DNA from: Tateyamaria pelophila
GTDB taxonomy: Bacteria > Pseudomonadota > Alphaproteobacteria > Rhodobacterales > Rhodobacteraceae
Direction: 5' to 3'
DNA: 59,052 nucleotides
Assembly (NCBI RefSeq): GCF_019966495.1
Contig: NZ_JAIMIA010000024.1
Coordinates: forward strand, 1 to 59,052
Part shown: in pieces, positions 18,587-26,451 of the stretch
Layout of the letters: every line of letters starts with the position of its first letter
Position numbering within the stretch: position 1 is the first letter of the stretch
Program-made: the position numbers and the translations under genes
The notes under the pieces: generated by a model
Database searches by the model: none
What the model saw: only the letters and a program-made list of their open reading frames with translations
What the model was told of the DNA's origin: nothing

Positions 18587-19975
18587 TTACCCGCCCTCGG
18601 GTAGTGCGCCGTTTTCCCACTCGCCCGTCGTCGTTTCGCCCGTTGCATAGCGCATGGTGCCAGTGCCCTGACGCTTGCCGTTCTGGAAGGTGCCTTCGTA
18701 GACATCGCCATTCGCATAAATGGCAGTCCCCTGTCCGTCGATTTCACCGCGAACCCACTCCCCTTCGTATTCAAACCCCGACGCCATGACGATCTTGCCC
18801 GTGCCATGGCGCTGCCCGCTCTCGAAGGTGCCGACGTAAACAGTTCCGTCCGGATAGGTGGCGGTGCCTTGTCCCGCGCGCTGGCCCTCGACCCAATTGC
18901 CTTCGTAACGGTAGCCGTCCGAATATGTCATGACGCCCTGGCCGTGGTTTTGTGCATTCTTGTAGCTGCCTTCATAGACGACGCCATTGGCATAGGTCGC
19001 GCGGCCCTCGCCCTCGATCACGCCGGCGATCCAATCGCCTTCGTAAGTGGAGCCATCCGTATAGGTGATCTTGCCCTTGCCATGCGCCAGATCATCGCGA
19101 AACGCGCCTTCGTAGACGGCACCGTCGGGATAGGTGACGCGGCCTTGTCCCTCGATCTGTCCGGCGACCCACTGGCCGATATAGGTATAGCCGTCATTGC
19201 CGATAAAAGTGCCCTGACCCTGGCGCCGGTCATCTACGAACTCGCCGTCATAGATGTCGCCATTGGCGTAGGTTACGCGGCCTTTGCCTTCGCGTTTGCC
19301 CGAGACCAGATCGCCTTCGTAGACATCGCCGTTGGGCTGGGTCAATGTGCCTTGGCCATCAATCTGGCCTGCTTTCCACAGGCCGACATAGACCAGGCCG
19401 TCCGGCATGGTCAGCGTGCCGGTCCCGTCGCGTTCGCCCGCCACGATCTGACCGTCATAGACCGCCCCGTCGGGATAGGTAATCGTCCCCATCCCCTGCT
19501 TGATACCATCGACCCAGTCGCCTTGGTATTCGTAGCCCCCGGGGCTTTGCATCGTGCCTTTGCCGTGGTGTTTGGCGTTGCGGAAGGATCCTTCGTAGCG
19601 CACTCCATTGGCATAAAGCGCCACCCCTTCGCCGATAATCGCCCCGGCCTGCCAATCGCCCTCGTAGACGCCGCCGTCAGCAAAGACGATCCTGCCAAAT
19701 CCGTCTGGCTTGCCTTTCAGGAACGTGCCTTCATAGACGGATCCGTTCGGGAAGCGTGCGGTGCCTTCGCCCTTGATCTCGCCATCGACCCAGTCGCCGG
19801 TATATTCATAGCCATTGGGCAGCCGGTATGTTCCGGTGCCGTGCTGAAGCCCGCCACGAAAGGTGCCTTCGTACATGCCGCCGTCTTCATATTGCTTGGT
19901 CAGCACAGCGCCGCTTTGGGCGAGTGCGACGGCTGGCACCAGGGCAAGACAAAAGATCAGACTGCACAGGCGCAT
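18587..19975 (-). CDS. Secreted MORN-repeat protein (18 tandem repeats)
   Basis: A 462-residue exported protein. A signal peptide (MRLCSLIFCLALVPAVALA) is followed by 18 consecutive 23-residue MORN repeats and a partial nineteenth. Each repeat has the form Y-x-[DN]-G-x-x-Y-x-G-x-[FW] and ends G-x-G-x-x-x. There is no catalytic domain, so it is most likely a scaffold or membrane-associated structural protein in the periplasm. Repeats 1-9 and 10-18 align with one another in register, indicating a duplication of a nine-repeat block. It is first in an operon with a secreted protein. Confidence 0.9.
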   Translation of the reverse strand: MRLCSLIFCLALVPAVALAQSGAVLTKQYEDGGMYEGTFRGGLQHGTGTYRLPNGYEYTGDWVDGEIKGEGTARFPNGSVYEGTFLKGKPDGFGRIVFADGGVYEGDWQAGAIIGEGVALYANGVRYEGSFRNAKHHGKGTMQSPGGYEYQGDWVDGIKQGMGTITYPDGAVYDGQIVAGERDGTGTLTMPDGLVYVGLWKAGQIDGQGTLTQPNGDVYEGDLVSGKREGKGRVTYANGDIYDGEFVDDRRQGQGTFIGNDGYTYIGQWVAGQIEGQGRVTYPDGAVYEGAFRDDLAHGKGKITYTDGSTYEGDWIAGVIEGEGRATYANGVVYEGSYKNAQNHGQGVMTYSDGYRYEGNWVEGQRAGQGTATYPDGTVYVGTFESGQRHGTGKIVMASGFEYEGEWVRGEIDGQGTAIYANGDVYEGTFQNGKRQGTGTMRYATGETTTGEWENGALPEGG

Positions 19976-20090
19976 CGCGTACCTCGGTAGATTCGTTGGC
20001 CCGAACCGAATATGGCGGGCGGTGAGAGGTTAGGACAGGGGGCCGGGCGGGGCAATGGCCTTTGGCCTGTGCGTGCCCGGTCGGCAGAAA

Positions 20091-20149
20091 GGGGGCTCTG
20101 CCCCCGGCGCATGCGCGCCTCCCCCGGGATTTCTTGGAACAGAGAAGGA
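20091..20149 (+). repeat. Dispersed GC-rich intergenic element, copy A
   Basis: GGGGGCTCTGCCCCC forms a hairpin and is followed by a GGCGCATGCGCGCC palindrome, then CTCCCCCGGGATTTCTTGG and AACAGAGAA. Shorter versions of the same string appear at 24716, 37005 and 39377. It sits in the 262-bp gap between the MORN gene and nadE, which otherwise shows only the two upstream regions. Confidence 0.6.
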
Positions 20150-20237
20150 GGGACGGCCCGATGCGCTTTGCGTCGCAGGTGGGTTCCCTTGGCTTGGCTT
20201 TCTGCTACATCTCGCCGAACGTTGAAGGAGAGCTACC

Positions 20238-21896
20238 ATGGCCGACAGGTTTCGCATCACTTTGGGCCAGCTGAACCCTACTGTCGGGGACATCGAGGGC
20301 AATGCCGCCAAGGCGCGCGCCGCCTGGGACGCTGGCAAGGCCGCGGGCGCGGATATGGTGGCGCTGCCGGAGATGTTCATCACCGGCTATAACGCGCAGG
20401 ATCTGGTGATGAAGCCCGCGTTTCACGTGGCCGCGATGCAAGCGGTGGAAGCTTTGGCCGCGGATTGTGTCGATGGCCCGGCCCTCGCAATCGGGTGTCC
20501 ATGGGCCGAAGGGACGGAGTTGTTCAACGCCTATCTGATTTGCAAGGGCGGCAAGATTGCCAGCCGTGTGCTCAAGCACCATTTGCCGAATGAAACCGTC
20601 TTTGACGAGGTGCGCATTTTTGATTCCGGCCCTCTGGGTGGCCCGTATTCTGTCGGCAACACCCGCGTCGGATCGCCCATCTGCGAGGACGCGTGGCACG
20701 GGGACGTGTCCGAAACGCTGGTGGAAACCGGCGCCGAGTTTCTGTTGGTGCCGAACGGGTCGCCCTATTACCGCAACAAGTTCGAGACCCGTTTGAACCA
20801 CATGGTGGCCCGCGTCGTCGACACGGGTTTGCCTCTGATCTACCTCAACATGGTGGGCGGGCAGGACGATCAGGTTTTTGACGGAGCGTCTTTTGCGTTG
20901 AACCCCGGCGGGGTTCTGGCGATGCAGCAGCCTGTTTTTGACGAAACCGTGACCCATCTTGATCTTGAACGCGGTCCCGAGGGCTGGCGTGTCATGCCCG
21001 GAGAGATTGTGCATCATCCGGGCGAATGGGAACAGGACTACCGCGTTATGGTGACCTCCTTGCGCGACTACTGCGCAAAGACGGGGTTCAAGAAAGTCTT
21101 GCTTGGGATGTCTGGTGGCGTTGACAGTGCGTTGGTCGCGACCATCGCCGCCGATGCGCTGGGCGCGGACAATGTGCGCTGTGTCATGTTGCCGTCGGAA
21201 TATACCTCAGGCGACAGTCTTGAAGACGCGGAAAGCTGTGCCAAGGCGTTGGGCTGTCACTATGATTATGTCCCGATTGCGGAGACGCGCGCGGCCGTGA
21301 CTGGAACCCTTGCGCCGCTTTTTGCCGGAACCGAACCCGGATTGACGGAGGAGAACATCCAGTCGCGCATTCGTGGGTTGCTGCTGATGGCCTTGTCGAA
21401 CAAGTTCGGAGAGATGCTTTTGACCACGGGCAACAAATCCGAAGTGGCCGTTGGCTATGCCACGATCTATGGCGACATGGCCGGGGGCTACAACCCGATC
21501 AAGGACCTCTACAAGACCCGCGTGTTCGAGACTTGCCGCTGGCGCAATTCCAATCACCGCGATTGGATGATGGGCAACGCGGGCGAGGTGATTCCGGATC
21601 GGATCATCACCAAGCCTCCCTCCGCCGAACTGCGCGAAGACCAGAAAGACAGTGACAGCCTGCCGGACTACCCGGATCTTGACGCCTTGCTGGAAATTCT
21701 GGTGGACCGGGATGGATCGATTACCGACTGCGTCGCCGCAGGGTTTGACGCAGATGTGGCGCGCAAGATTGAACGGCTGATCTTTCTGAGTGAATACAAA
21801 CGGTTTCAATCTGCTCCGGGCGCGCGTCTGACCAAGCATGCGTTCTGGTTGGATCGGCGTTATCCGATCGTGAACCGGTGGCGCGATCCGTCCTGA
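20238..21896 (+). CDS. nadE: Glutamine-dependent NAD+ synthetase
   Basis: A 552-residue two-domain enzyme that makes NAD+ from nicotinic acid adenine dinucleotide, using ammonia from glutamine. The N-terminal nitrilase-type glutaminase domain has the triad E45 (ALPEMF), K113 (VLKHHL) and C149 (SPICEDAWH). The C-terminal synthetase domain has the ATP-pyrophosphatase loop SGGVDS at 292-297, then the LLTTGNKSEVAVGY and GGYNPIKDLYKT segments. GGAG precedes the ATG at 20238. Length is normal. Together with nadD at 45338, it supplies the last two steps of NAD synthesis. Confidence 0.97.
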   Translation: MADRFRITLGQLNPTVGDIEGNAAKARAAWDAGKAAGADMVALPEMFITGYNAQDLVMKPAFHVAAMQAVEALAADCVDGPALAIGCPWAEGTELFNAYLICKGGKIASRVLKHHLPNETVFDEVRIFDSGPLGGPYSVGNTRVGSPICEDAWHGDVSETLVETGAEFLLVPNGSPYYRNKFETRLNHMVARVVDTGLPLIYLNMVGGQDDQVFDGASFALNPGGVLAMQQPVFDETVTHLDLERGPEGWRVMPGEIVHHPGEWEQDYRVMVTSLRDYCAKTGFKKVLLGMSGGVDSALVATIAADALGADNVRCVMLPSEYTSGDSLEDAESCAKALGCHYDYVPIAETRAAVTGTLAPLFAGTEPGLTEENIQSRIRGLLLMALSNKFGEMLLTTGNKSEVAVGYATIYGDMAGGYNPIKDLYKTRVFETCRWRNSNHRDWMMGNAGEVIPDRIITKPPSAELREDQKDSDSLPDYPDLDALLEILVDRDGSITDCVAAGFDADVARKIERLIFLSEYKRFQSAPGARLTKHAFWLDRRYPIVNRWRDPS

Positions 21897-21975
21897 CGGT
21901 GTGCCGCGACCTGTCGCGAATTCAGCCAGTGCAGGTTTGCGCCGGGGTTTTGGCCACAGCGTTTCCCAAACATAA

Positions 21976-21998
21976 AAGGCGCACCGAGGGTGCGCCTT
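21976..21998. terminator. Terminator between nadE and the convergent MBL gene
   Basis: A perfect 10-bp stem (AAGGCGCACC / GGTGCGCCTT) with a 3-base loop is followed on the plus strand by ACGGGCTTTTG. It is preceded by AAAA, which gives a T run on the other strand, so it can stop transcription from both sides. Confidence 0.8.
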
Positions 21999-22055
21999 AC
22001 GGGCTTTTGTCAAGCCGTGTCAGAGGCGGAGAGATGACCCGCCTGTCGTCAGGCC

Positions 22056-22985
22056 TTATCCGCCAACGGTCAGCTGGTAGCTATGCGGGACATAGCGGTA
22101 TCCGCCATCGCCATTTGTCTCAACATAGCCAATTGCGGGCCAGGGCATGTGGTAGCCCACAAATGCGGTGCGATCTGCCGCCAGCATATCCAGCAATCTC
22201 CGGCGGGTGGCGGCCGCGGCGGGCTTGTCCATGTCAAAGCGGACTTCCCAATCCGGGTGAGCCAAGGACCACACATAGTGGTTGGCAAAGTCCGCGCCCA
22301 AGACCAACTGCGTGCCGTCGCTTTCCAGCATATAGGCCATGTGCCCGGGGGTGTGGCCGAACATTGCCATTGCCGTGATGCCGGAGGCAGGCGCGCCGCC
22401 ATCATCCAGCATGGTCATGTTCTCGGCAAGTGGGCGTACCTTGCCTTCGAAGTTTTCGTTTTCGGCCTTGGCCCAGTGATCAAATTCGGCGGCGCCGGTC
22501 ATATAGGCCGCATTGGCAAAGGTCGGTGCGTCATCTGTCATCAGGCCGCCGATATGATCGCCGTGCATGTGGGTGATCACGACCTTGTCGATCTGATCCG
22601 CTGTATACCCTGCAGCTTTGATCGCGCTGACCGTGGCGGGGCCTTGCAGGCCGGTATCGAACAGGACCAGTTCGGATCCGGTGTTCACCAGCGTTGGAGT
22701 GAAAAAGAACTGTGCCGTATCAGTCGGCAGGCCGGCCGCCGCGGATACGCTGTTGAATTCGTCCGCATCGACGTTAAGGCCGAAGATTGAATGCGGGTCG
22801 GGCCTTGCACTCGTCCCGGCAAGCAACGTTGTGACCTCGAAAGCGCCGACCTTGACCCGCTTGAAGTTGTTTTGGCTGACGCCGAGCATCGGGGCTGCGG
22901 CACGCGCGGTGGTCCCTGCGATCAATGGCAGGGCGGCAGCGCCCATCAAGGCTGTGCGACGATTGAATTTCGGTGTGTTGATCAT
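22056..22985 (-). CDS. Exported metallo-beta-lactamase-fold hydrolase
   Basis: A 309-residue MBL-fold hydrolase with an export signal containing RR before a hydrophobic stretch (NRRTALMGAAALPLIAG), suggesting the Tat route. The metal motif HMHGDH is at 139-144, followed by GHTPGHMAYML for the next metal ligands and GYHMPWP near the end. This is the lactonase/quorum-quenching-like branch rather than a true beta-lactamase, but the substrate is not predictable. A short AT-rich palindrome lies 55 bp upstream of its start. Confidence 0.88.
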   Translation of the reverse strand: MINTPKFNRRTALMGAAALPLIAGTTARAAAPMLGVSQNNFKRVKVGAFEVTTLLAGTSARPDPHSIFGLNVDADEFNSVSAAAGLPTDTAQFFFTPTLVNTGSELVLFDTGLQGPATVSAIKAAGYTADQIDKVVITHMHGDHIGGLMTDDAPTFANAAYMTGAAEFDHWAKAENENFEGKVRPLAENMTMLDDGGAPASGITAMAMFGHTPGHMAYMLESDGTQLVLGADFANHYVWSLAHPDWEVRFDMDKPAAAATRRRLLDMLAADRTAFVGYHMPWPAIGYVETNGDGGYRYVPHSYQLTVGG

Positions 22986-23361
22986 GGGGCTATCCTTGTG
23001 TTCTGATAAGCTAGTTATAGCGCGTTTTTGAGACAGTCACGAAAAAAATCGATTTTTTCGATCAAATTTGGGTGAAGCCTGCGCCACCGCGCGCAGCGAA
23101 GGCAAGTCGGCCTTCGCGTCGAATGACCCGGCATTAAATGAAGCGTATGCCGGTCCAATGTGGATGTTTGGTCTTGTGTGTTGAACAACGGTGGGCGCGT
23201 TGCAGGCACTGCGCGCAAGGGCCAATTCTTGACTTTGTGCGCAGTAATCCAGACGCTGGATCAAATACCTGCACAGGCAAGACCCGAGCTGCCTTGGCGG
23301 CCTCATGATCTGGACAAGCCAACGCCCCTGTGACAAGGCAAGGCCAACCCCGGAGAGAACA
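22986..23361. other. 376-bp divergent intergenic region
   Basis: The region between the MBL hydrolase (leftward) and gltX (rightward) has no convincing gene. At 23040-23060 it holds CGAAAAAAATCGATTTTTTC plus G, a near-perfect AT-rich palindrome in an otherwise GC-rich area, suited to binding a dimeric regulator. TTGACT near 23229 could be part of a promoter for gltX, but no convincing -10 was found. Confidence 0.4.
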
Positions 23362-24687
23362 ATGACAACCACTCGTTTTGCCCCTTCGCCCACTGGCTAT
23401 ATCCACGTCGGCAACCTGCGCACCGCCCTGATGAATTATCTGATCGCGCGTAAAGCAGGCGGTACTTTCATCCTGCGCATCGACGATACAGACCCGGACC
23501 GGTCGAAAGAAGAATATGTTGACGCGATCAAACAGGACCTGGAATGGCTGGGGTTGCATTGGGACCGGGTCGAACGCCAGTCCGCGCGGTTGGATCGCTA
23601 CGCCGAAGCCGCGGACACTCTGCGAGCGAAAGGCCGGTTTTACGAAGCCTTCGAAACGCCGACCGAGTTGGACCTCAAGCGCAAGAAGCAACTGAACATG
23701 GGCAAGCCGCCGGTTTATGATCGGGCGGCGCTGGCACTGAGCGAGGCAGAGCGGGATGCGCTGCGCGCCGAGCGGGGGCAGGGCGTGTGGCGGTTCAAGC
23801 TGGACCAGGAGCGCATCGAATGGAAGGATGGCATTCTGGGCGATATCAGCATCGATGCGGCCAGCGTCAGCGATCCCGTTCTGATCCGTCAGGACGGCCA
23901 GGTGCTTTATACCATCGCCTCCGTGGTGGACGATACTGACATGTGCGTCACGGATATCGTGCGCGGATCGGACCATGTCACCAATACGGCGACGCAAATC
24001 CAGATCATTGAAGCACTGGGCGGCGCGGTACCGCGCTTTGCGCACCATTCCCTTCTGACGGGCCCTCAAGGAGAAGCCCTGTCCAAGAGGCTTGGAACAT
24101 TGGCGCTCCGCGATCTGCGCGAACAGGGTGTGCAACCGATGGCTTTGCTGAGCCTGATGGCGCGTCTGGGATCGTCCGACCCGGTCGAGTTGCGTACGGA
24201 CATGGCCGAATTGATCGATGGGTTTGAAATCGGGCATTTCGGCTCTGCGCCGACAAAGTTCGACGTGGCGGATCTGTTCCCGCTGACGGGCAAATACTTG
24301 CAGTCTTTGCCTTTGAGCGCAGTGCAGGCTGATATCGCGGCGCTGGGTGTGCCTGCGGATCTCGCCGACGCTTTCTGGATGGTGATGCGCGACAATATCG
24401 AGACGCTGCATGATCTTGAAGGATGGTGGGTGTTGTGCCGCGACGGTGCCGATCCGGTCATCGACGACGAAGACGCGGCCTTTGTGTCCGAAGCGATGGA
24501 GCTGCTGCCCGAAGGGGCATTCACCGCTGAGACCTGGGGTGCGTGGACCACTGTTGTCAAGCAGGCTACGGGCCGCAAGGGGCGTGGATTGTTCATGCCA
24601 TTGCGCAAGGCGTTGACGGGTCAGGCCCATGGGCCGGATATGGCGTCGCTGATGCCACTTTTGCAGGTGGTCAAGGCGCGCCCCTGA
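23362..24687 (+). CDS. gltX: Glutamyl-tRNA synthetase
   Basis: A 441-residue class I aminoacyl-tRNA synthetase that charges tRNA(Glu), and in many alphaproteobacteria also tRNA(Gln) for later amidation. The HIGH motif appears as HVGN at residues 15-18 (APSPTGYIHVGNLRTAL) and the KMSKS motif as SKRLG. The length is at the short end for GluRS and fits the second GltX type found in alphaproteobacteria, so another copy may exist elsewhere. The start at 23362 has GGAGAG upstream; the earlier in-frame ATG at 23305 has no support. Confidence 0.94.
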   Translation: MTTTRFAPSPTGYIHVGNLRTALMNYLIARKAGGTFILRIDDTDPDRSKEEYVDAIKQDLEWLGLHWDRVERQSARLDRYAEAADTLRAKGRFYEAFETPTELDLKRKKQLNMGKPPVYDRAALALSEAERDALRAERGQGVWRFKLDQERIEWKDGILGDISIDAASVSDPVLIRQDGQVLYTIASVVDDTDMCVTDIVRGSDHVTNTATQIQIIEALGGAVPRFAHHSLLTGPQGEALSKRLGTLALRDLREQGVQPMALLSLMARLGSSDPVELRTDMAELIDGFEIGHFGSAPTKFDVADLFPLTGKYLQSLPLSAVQADIAALGVPADLADAFWMVMRDNIETLHDLEGWWVLCRDGADPVIDDEDAAFVSEAMELLPEGAFTAETWGAWTTVVKQATGRKGRGLFMPLRKALTGQAHGPDMASLMPLLQVVKARP

Positions 24688-24715
24688 TCCTGTCGGAGGG
24701 CAATGGGTTAACCCA

Positions 24716-24748
24716 GCCCTCCGGGGGGGATTTTTCAGGAACAGAGAA
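24716..24748 (+). repeat. Dispersed GC-rich intergenic element, copy B
   Basis: GCCCTCCGGGGGGGATTTTT followed by CAGGAACAGAGAA, shortly after gltX. It matches the second half of copy A and copy C. The rest of the 288-bp gap (24688-24975) shows nothing else recognisable. Confidence 0.55.
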
Positions 24749-24975
24749 TTCGGATTGCAGTGGTCCCAGCGGGCGTTTGGCTCAGGTAGCGATCACGTAT
24801 CCTGGGCCTTGACCGCTGGTCTTGACCGAAGTCCGTGCTTTGATCTGACAGGCGCGGCGCCGCTTTATGTTTTGATCTCTGCGCCGCTCCCGATCATCCG
24901 CCATCAAGCTGGGTGAGCTTTCGGAGTGTTAAAGTGCTGGCACGCCGGGTCGCCGAACCGAACCGCCGGATACCG

Positions 24976-25515
24976 CTATTGAACCTGCGCCAGCAGGCGG
25001 TCAACAAGGGATTGTTCGTTCCGGGTCAGGGTCTGAGCCCGCGCATATAAAGGGGCGGCGCGATCATCGCGTACGGGCAGATCCCAGTTGTCGGTCGTGG
25101 CAAAAAACGCCTCGGCCCCTTCTTGCCCGAATTCTGTCAGAAACCCTTGTATGACCACATCGAGATAGCTCAGAAGCATGAAATGGGTGCCGTCCGACTG
25201 CTGGTGTTCGGTGGGCACCTGATAGGCTGCGATGTCAGAGGCGTCTGATCCGTGCGCGATATGGTCCGTCGCCGCAATCCGGGCGTAAGCGGCTTCGCGG
25301 GCGTCCAATGCGGCCCAGTCTGCGCCGGGCACAGCCGCGATCAGCCCGTCAATACTATGCCCCGGTGCGGGATGGATCGACAGGAAAACCACCTCGCGCA
25401 GACCGGTCCGTACCCATGTGCGACGCCAGTTGTTCAGCGTGGCCTTTTGCGCCAGCGGATAGGTGTGCGTGCTGCGATTGACCAGACTGCCATAGCCGAA
25501 GAACCATGGTGTCAT
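24976..25515 (-). CDS. Gamma-glutamylcyclotransferase-fold protein
   Basis: A 179-residue protein with the FFGYGSL substrate loop near the N-terminus that defines the gamma-glutamylcyclotransferase fold. It has the later LDAREAAYAR segment supplying the catalytic glutamate. Members cleave gamma-glutamyl amides, for example in glutathione turnover (ChaC) or peptides. It is the last gene of a four-gene minus-strand unit, and its ATG overlaps the upstream phosphatase stop by 4 bp. The acceptor or substrate is uncertain. Confidence 0.8.
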   Translation of the reverse strand: MTPWFFGYGSLVNRSTHTYPLAQKATLNNWRRTWVRTGLREVVFLSIHPAPGHSIDGLIAAVPGADWAALDAREAAYARIAATDHIAHGSDASDIAAYQVPTEHQQSDGTHFMLLSYLDVVIQGFLTEFGQEGAEAFFATTDNWDLPVRDDRAAPLYARAQTLTRNEQSLVDRLLAQVQ

Positions 25516-26381
25516 GTGTCGGACATCAAGTCAGCGAAATGCGCCGCCAGATCGTTCCAGACCGCCTCGGAGGAGGCGCAGAGCAGATACCCGCTGGATG
25601 TAGTAGCAGTGTAGGGCGCGCCATCCAGCATGGCGGACTTGCCGCCAGATTGGGCGCAGATCAGAGCGCCGGCGGCGTGATCCCAGGCATTCAGCATGCC
25701 GGACATCACAAAGTCGATGCCACCGGTGGCCAGCATCCGGTATTCATGTGCCGAACAGCGCAAGGACCCCACATGGCCCAATGCATGCAGCTTGGAGAAG
25801 GTCAGGGCGCGGTCCGCAGGCGGCATCAGGCGGATGTGCATGTAACCGTACAATTGATCGAGCGGTTTGGCCTTGGCGGTCTGGATCGGCTTTTGTCGCC
25901 CTGTGATCGTTTGCCAGAACGCGGGCGTGGTATTGTCGGCCATGATCACGTCGTCGCCTACGGGGTCGTAGATCAATCCAAGCACGGGTTGGCCGAACCG
26001 GCATACGGCGACCATCGTGCCAAAGAGCGGCATGCCGTGGGCAAAATTCCATGTCCCGTCGACGGGGTCGATGATGAAACTCAGTTCGGCATCGCCGACG
26101 CCGTCCATGAGGCTGGGCTGCTTGGAGATCGCCTCTTCGCCAATGACCAGCGCGTGGGGGAAGGCCATTTGCAAACCGCGCGTGATCATCGCCTCGGCGG
26201 CGGTATCCGCTTGCGTGACCAGATCGGTTTCGTCTTTCTTGGTGTCCACCTCGCCCATGTCGAGTTTGCGAAACCGCGGCATGATCTCGGCCTTGGCGGC
26301 CCGGCGCACGAGGTTCAGAAGCTGTGTCCTCTGGGCATTGCTGAGCGGGGCGGTAACGGGCATGGGCAACTGGTCTGTCAT
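25512..26381 (-). CDS. Inositol-monophosphatase-family phosphatase
   Basis: A 289-residue Mg2+-dependent phosphatase of the FIG superfamily. The metal-binding motifs are visible: GEEAIS, IDPVDGTWNFAHG and WDHAAGALI. IDPVDGT..F and WD.AAG are the two classic signatures. It could act on inositol phosphate, histidinol phosphate or 3'-phosphoadenosine 5'-phosphate; these cannot be separated here. The ATG at 26381 begins MTDQLPMPV; the 44 in-frame codons upstream overlap the ABC permease and are rejected. It lies 70 bp after the FtsX-type permease. Confidence 0.88.
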   Translation of the reverse strand: MTDQLPMPVTAPLSNAQRTQLLNLVRRAAKAEIMPRFRKLDMGEVDTKKDETDLVTQADTAAEAMITRGLQMAFPHALVIGEEAISKQPSLMDGVGDAELSFIIDPVDGTWNFAHGMPLFGTMVAVCRFGQPVLGLIYDPVGDDVIMADNTTPAFWQTITGRQKPIQTAKAKPLDQLYGYMHIRLMPPADRALTFSKLHALGHVGSLRCSAHEYRMLATGGIDFVMSGMLNAWDHAAGALICAQSGGKSAMLDGAPYTATTSSGYLLCASSEAVWNDLAAHFADLMSDT

Positions 26382-26451
26382 GGCGCGGCCTTCGGTGATT
26401 CCATTGCGTGGGTGGGGTGTGCCATGGTCCCGAAGCCTCGGCAACGCCTTG

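Noticed and set aside
18650-19900. Regular 69-bp tandem repetition resembling a repeat array
   Set aside because: It is in-frame coding for MORN repeats with no unique spacers, so it is not a CRISPR array.
18806-19990. 394-codon open frame on the plus strand
   Set aside because: It mirrors the MORN gene; its apparent internal repetition is only the shadow of the 69-bp coding repeats.
23134-24630. 498-codon open frame on the minus strand
   Set aside because: Antisense to gltX, with no recognisable protein motifs and an Arg/His/Gln-rich composition.
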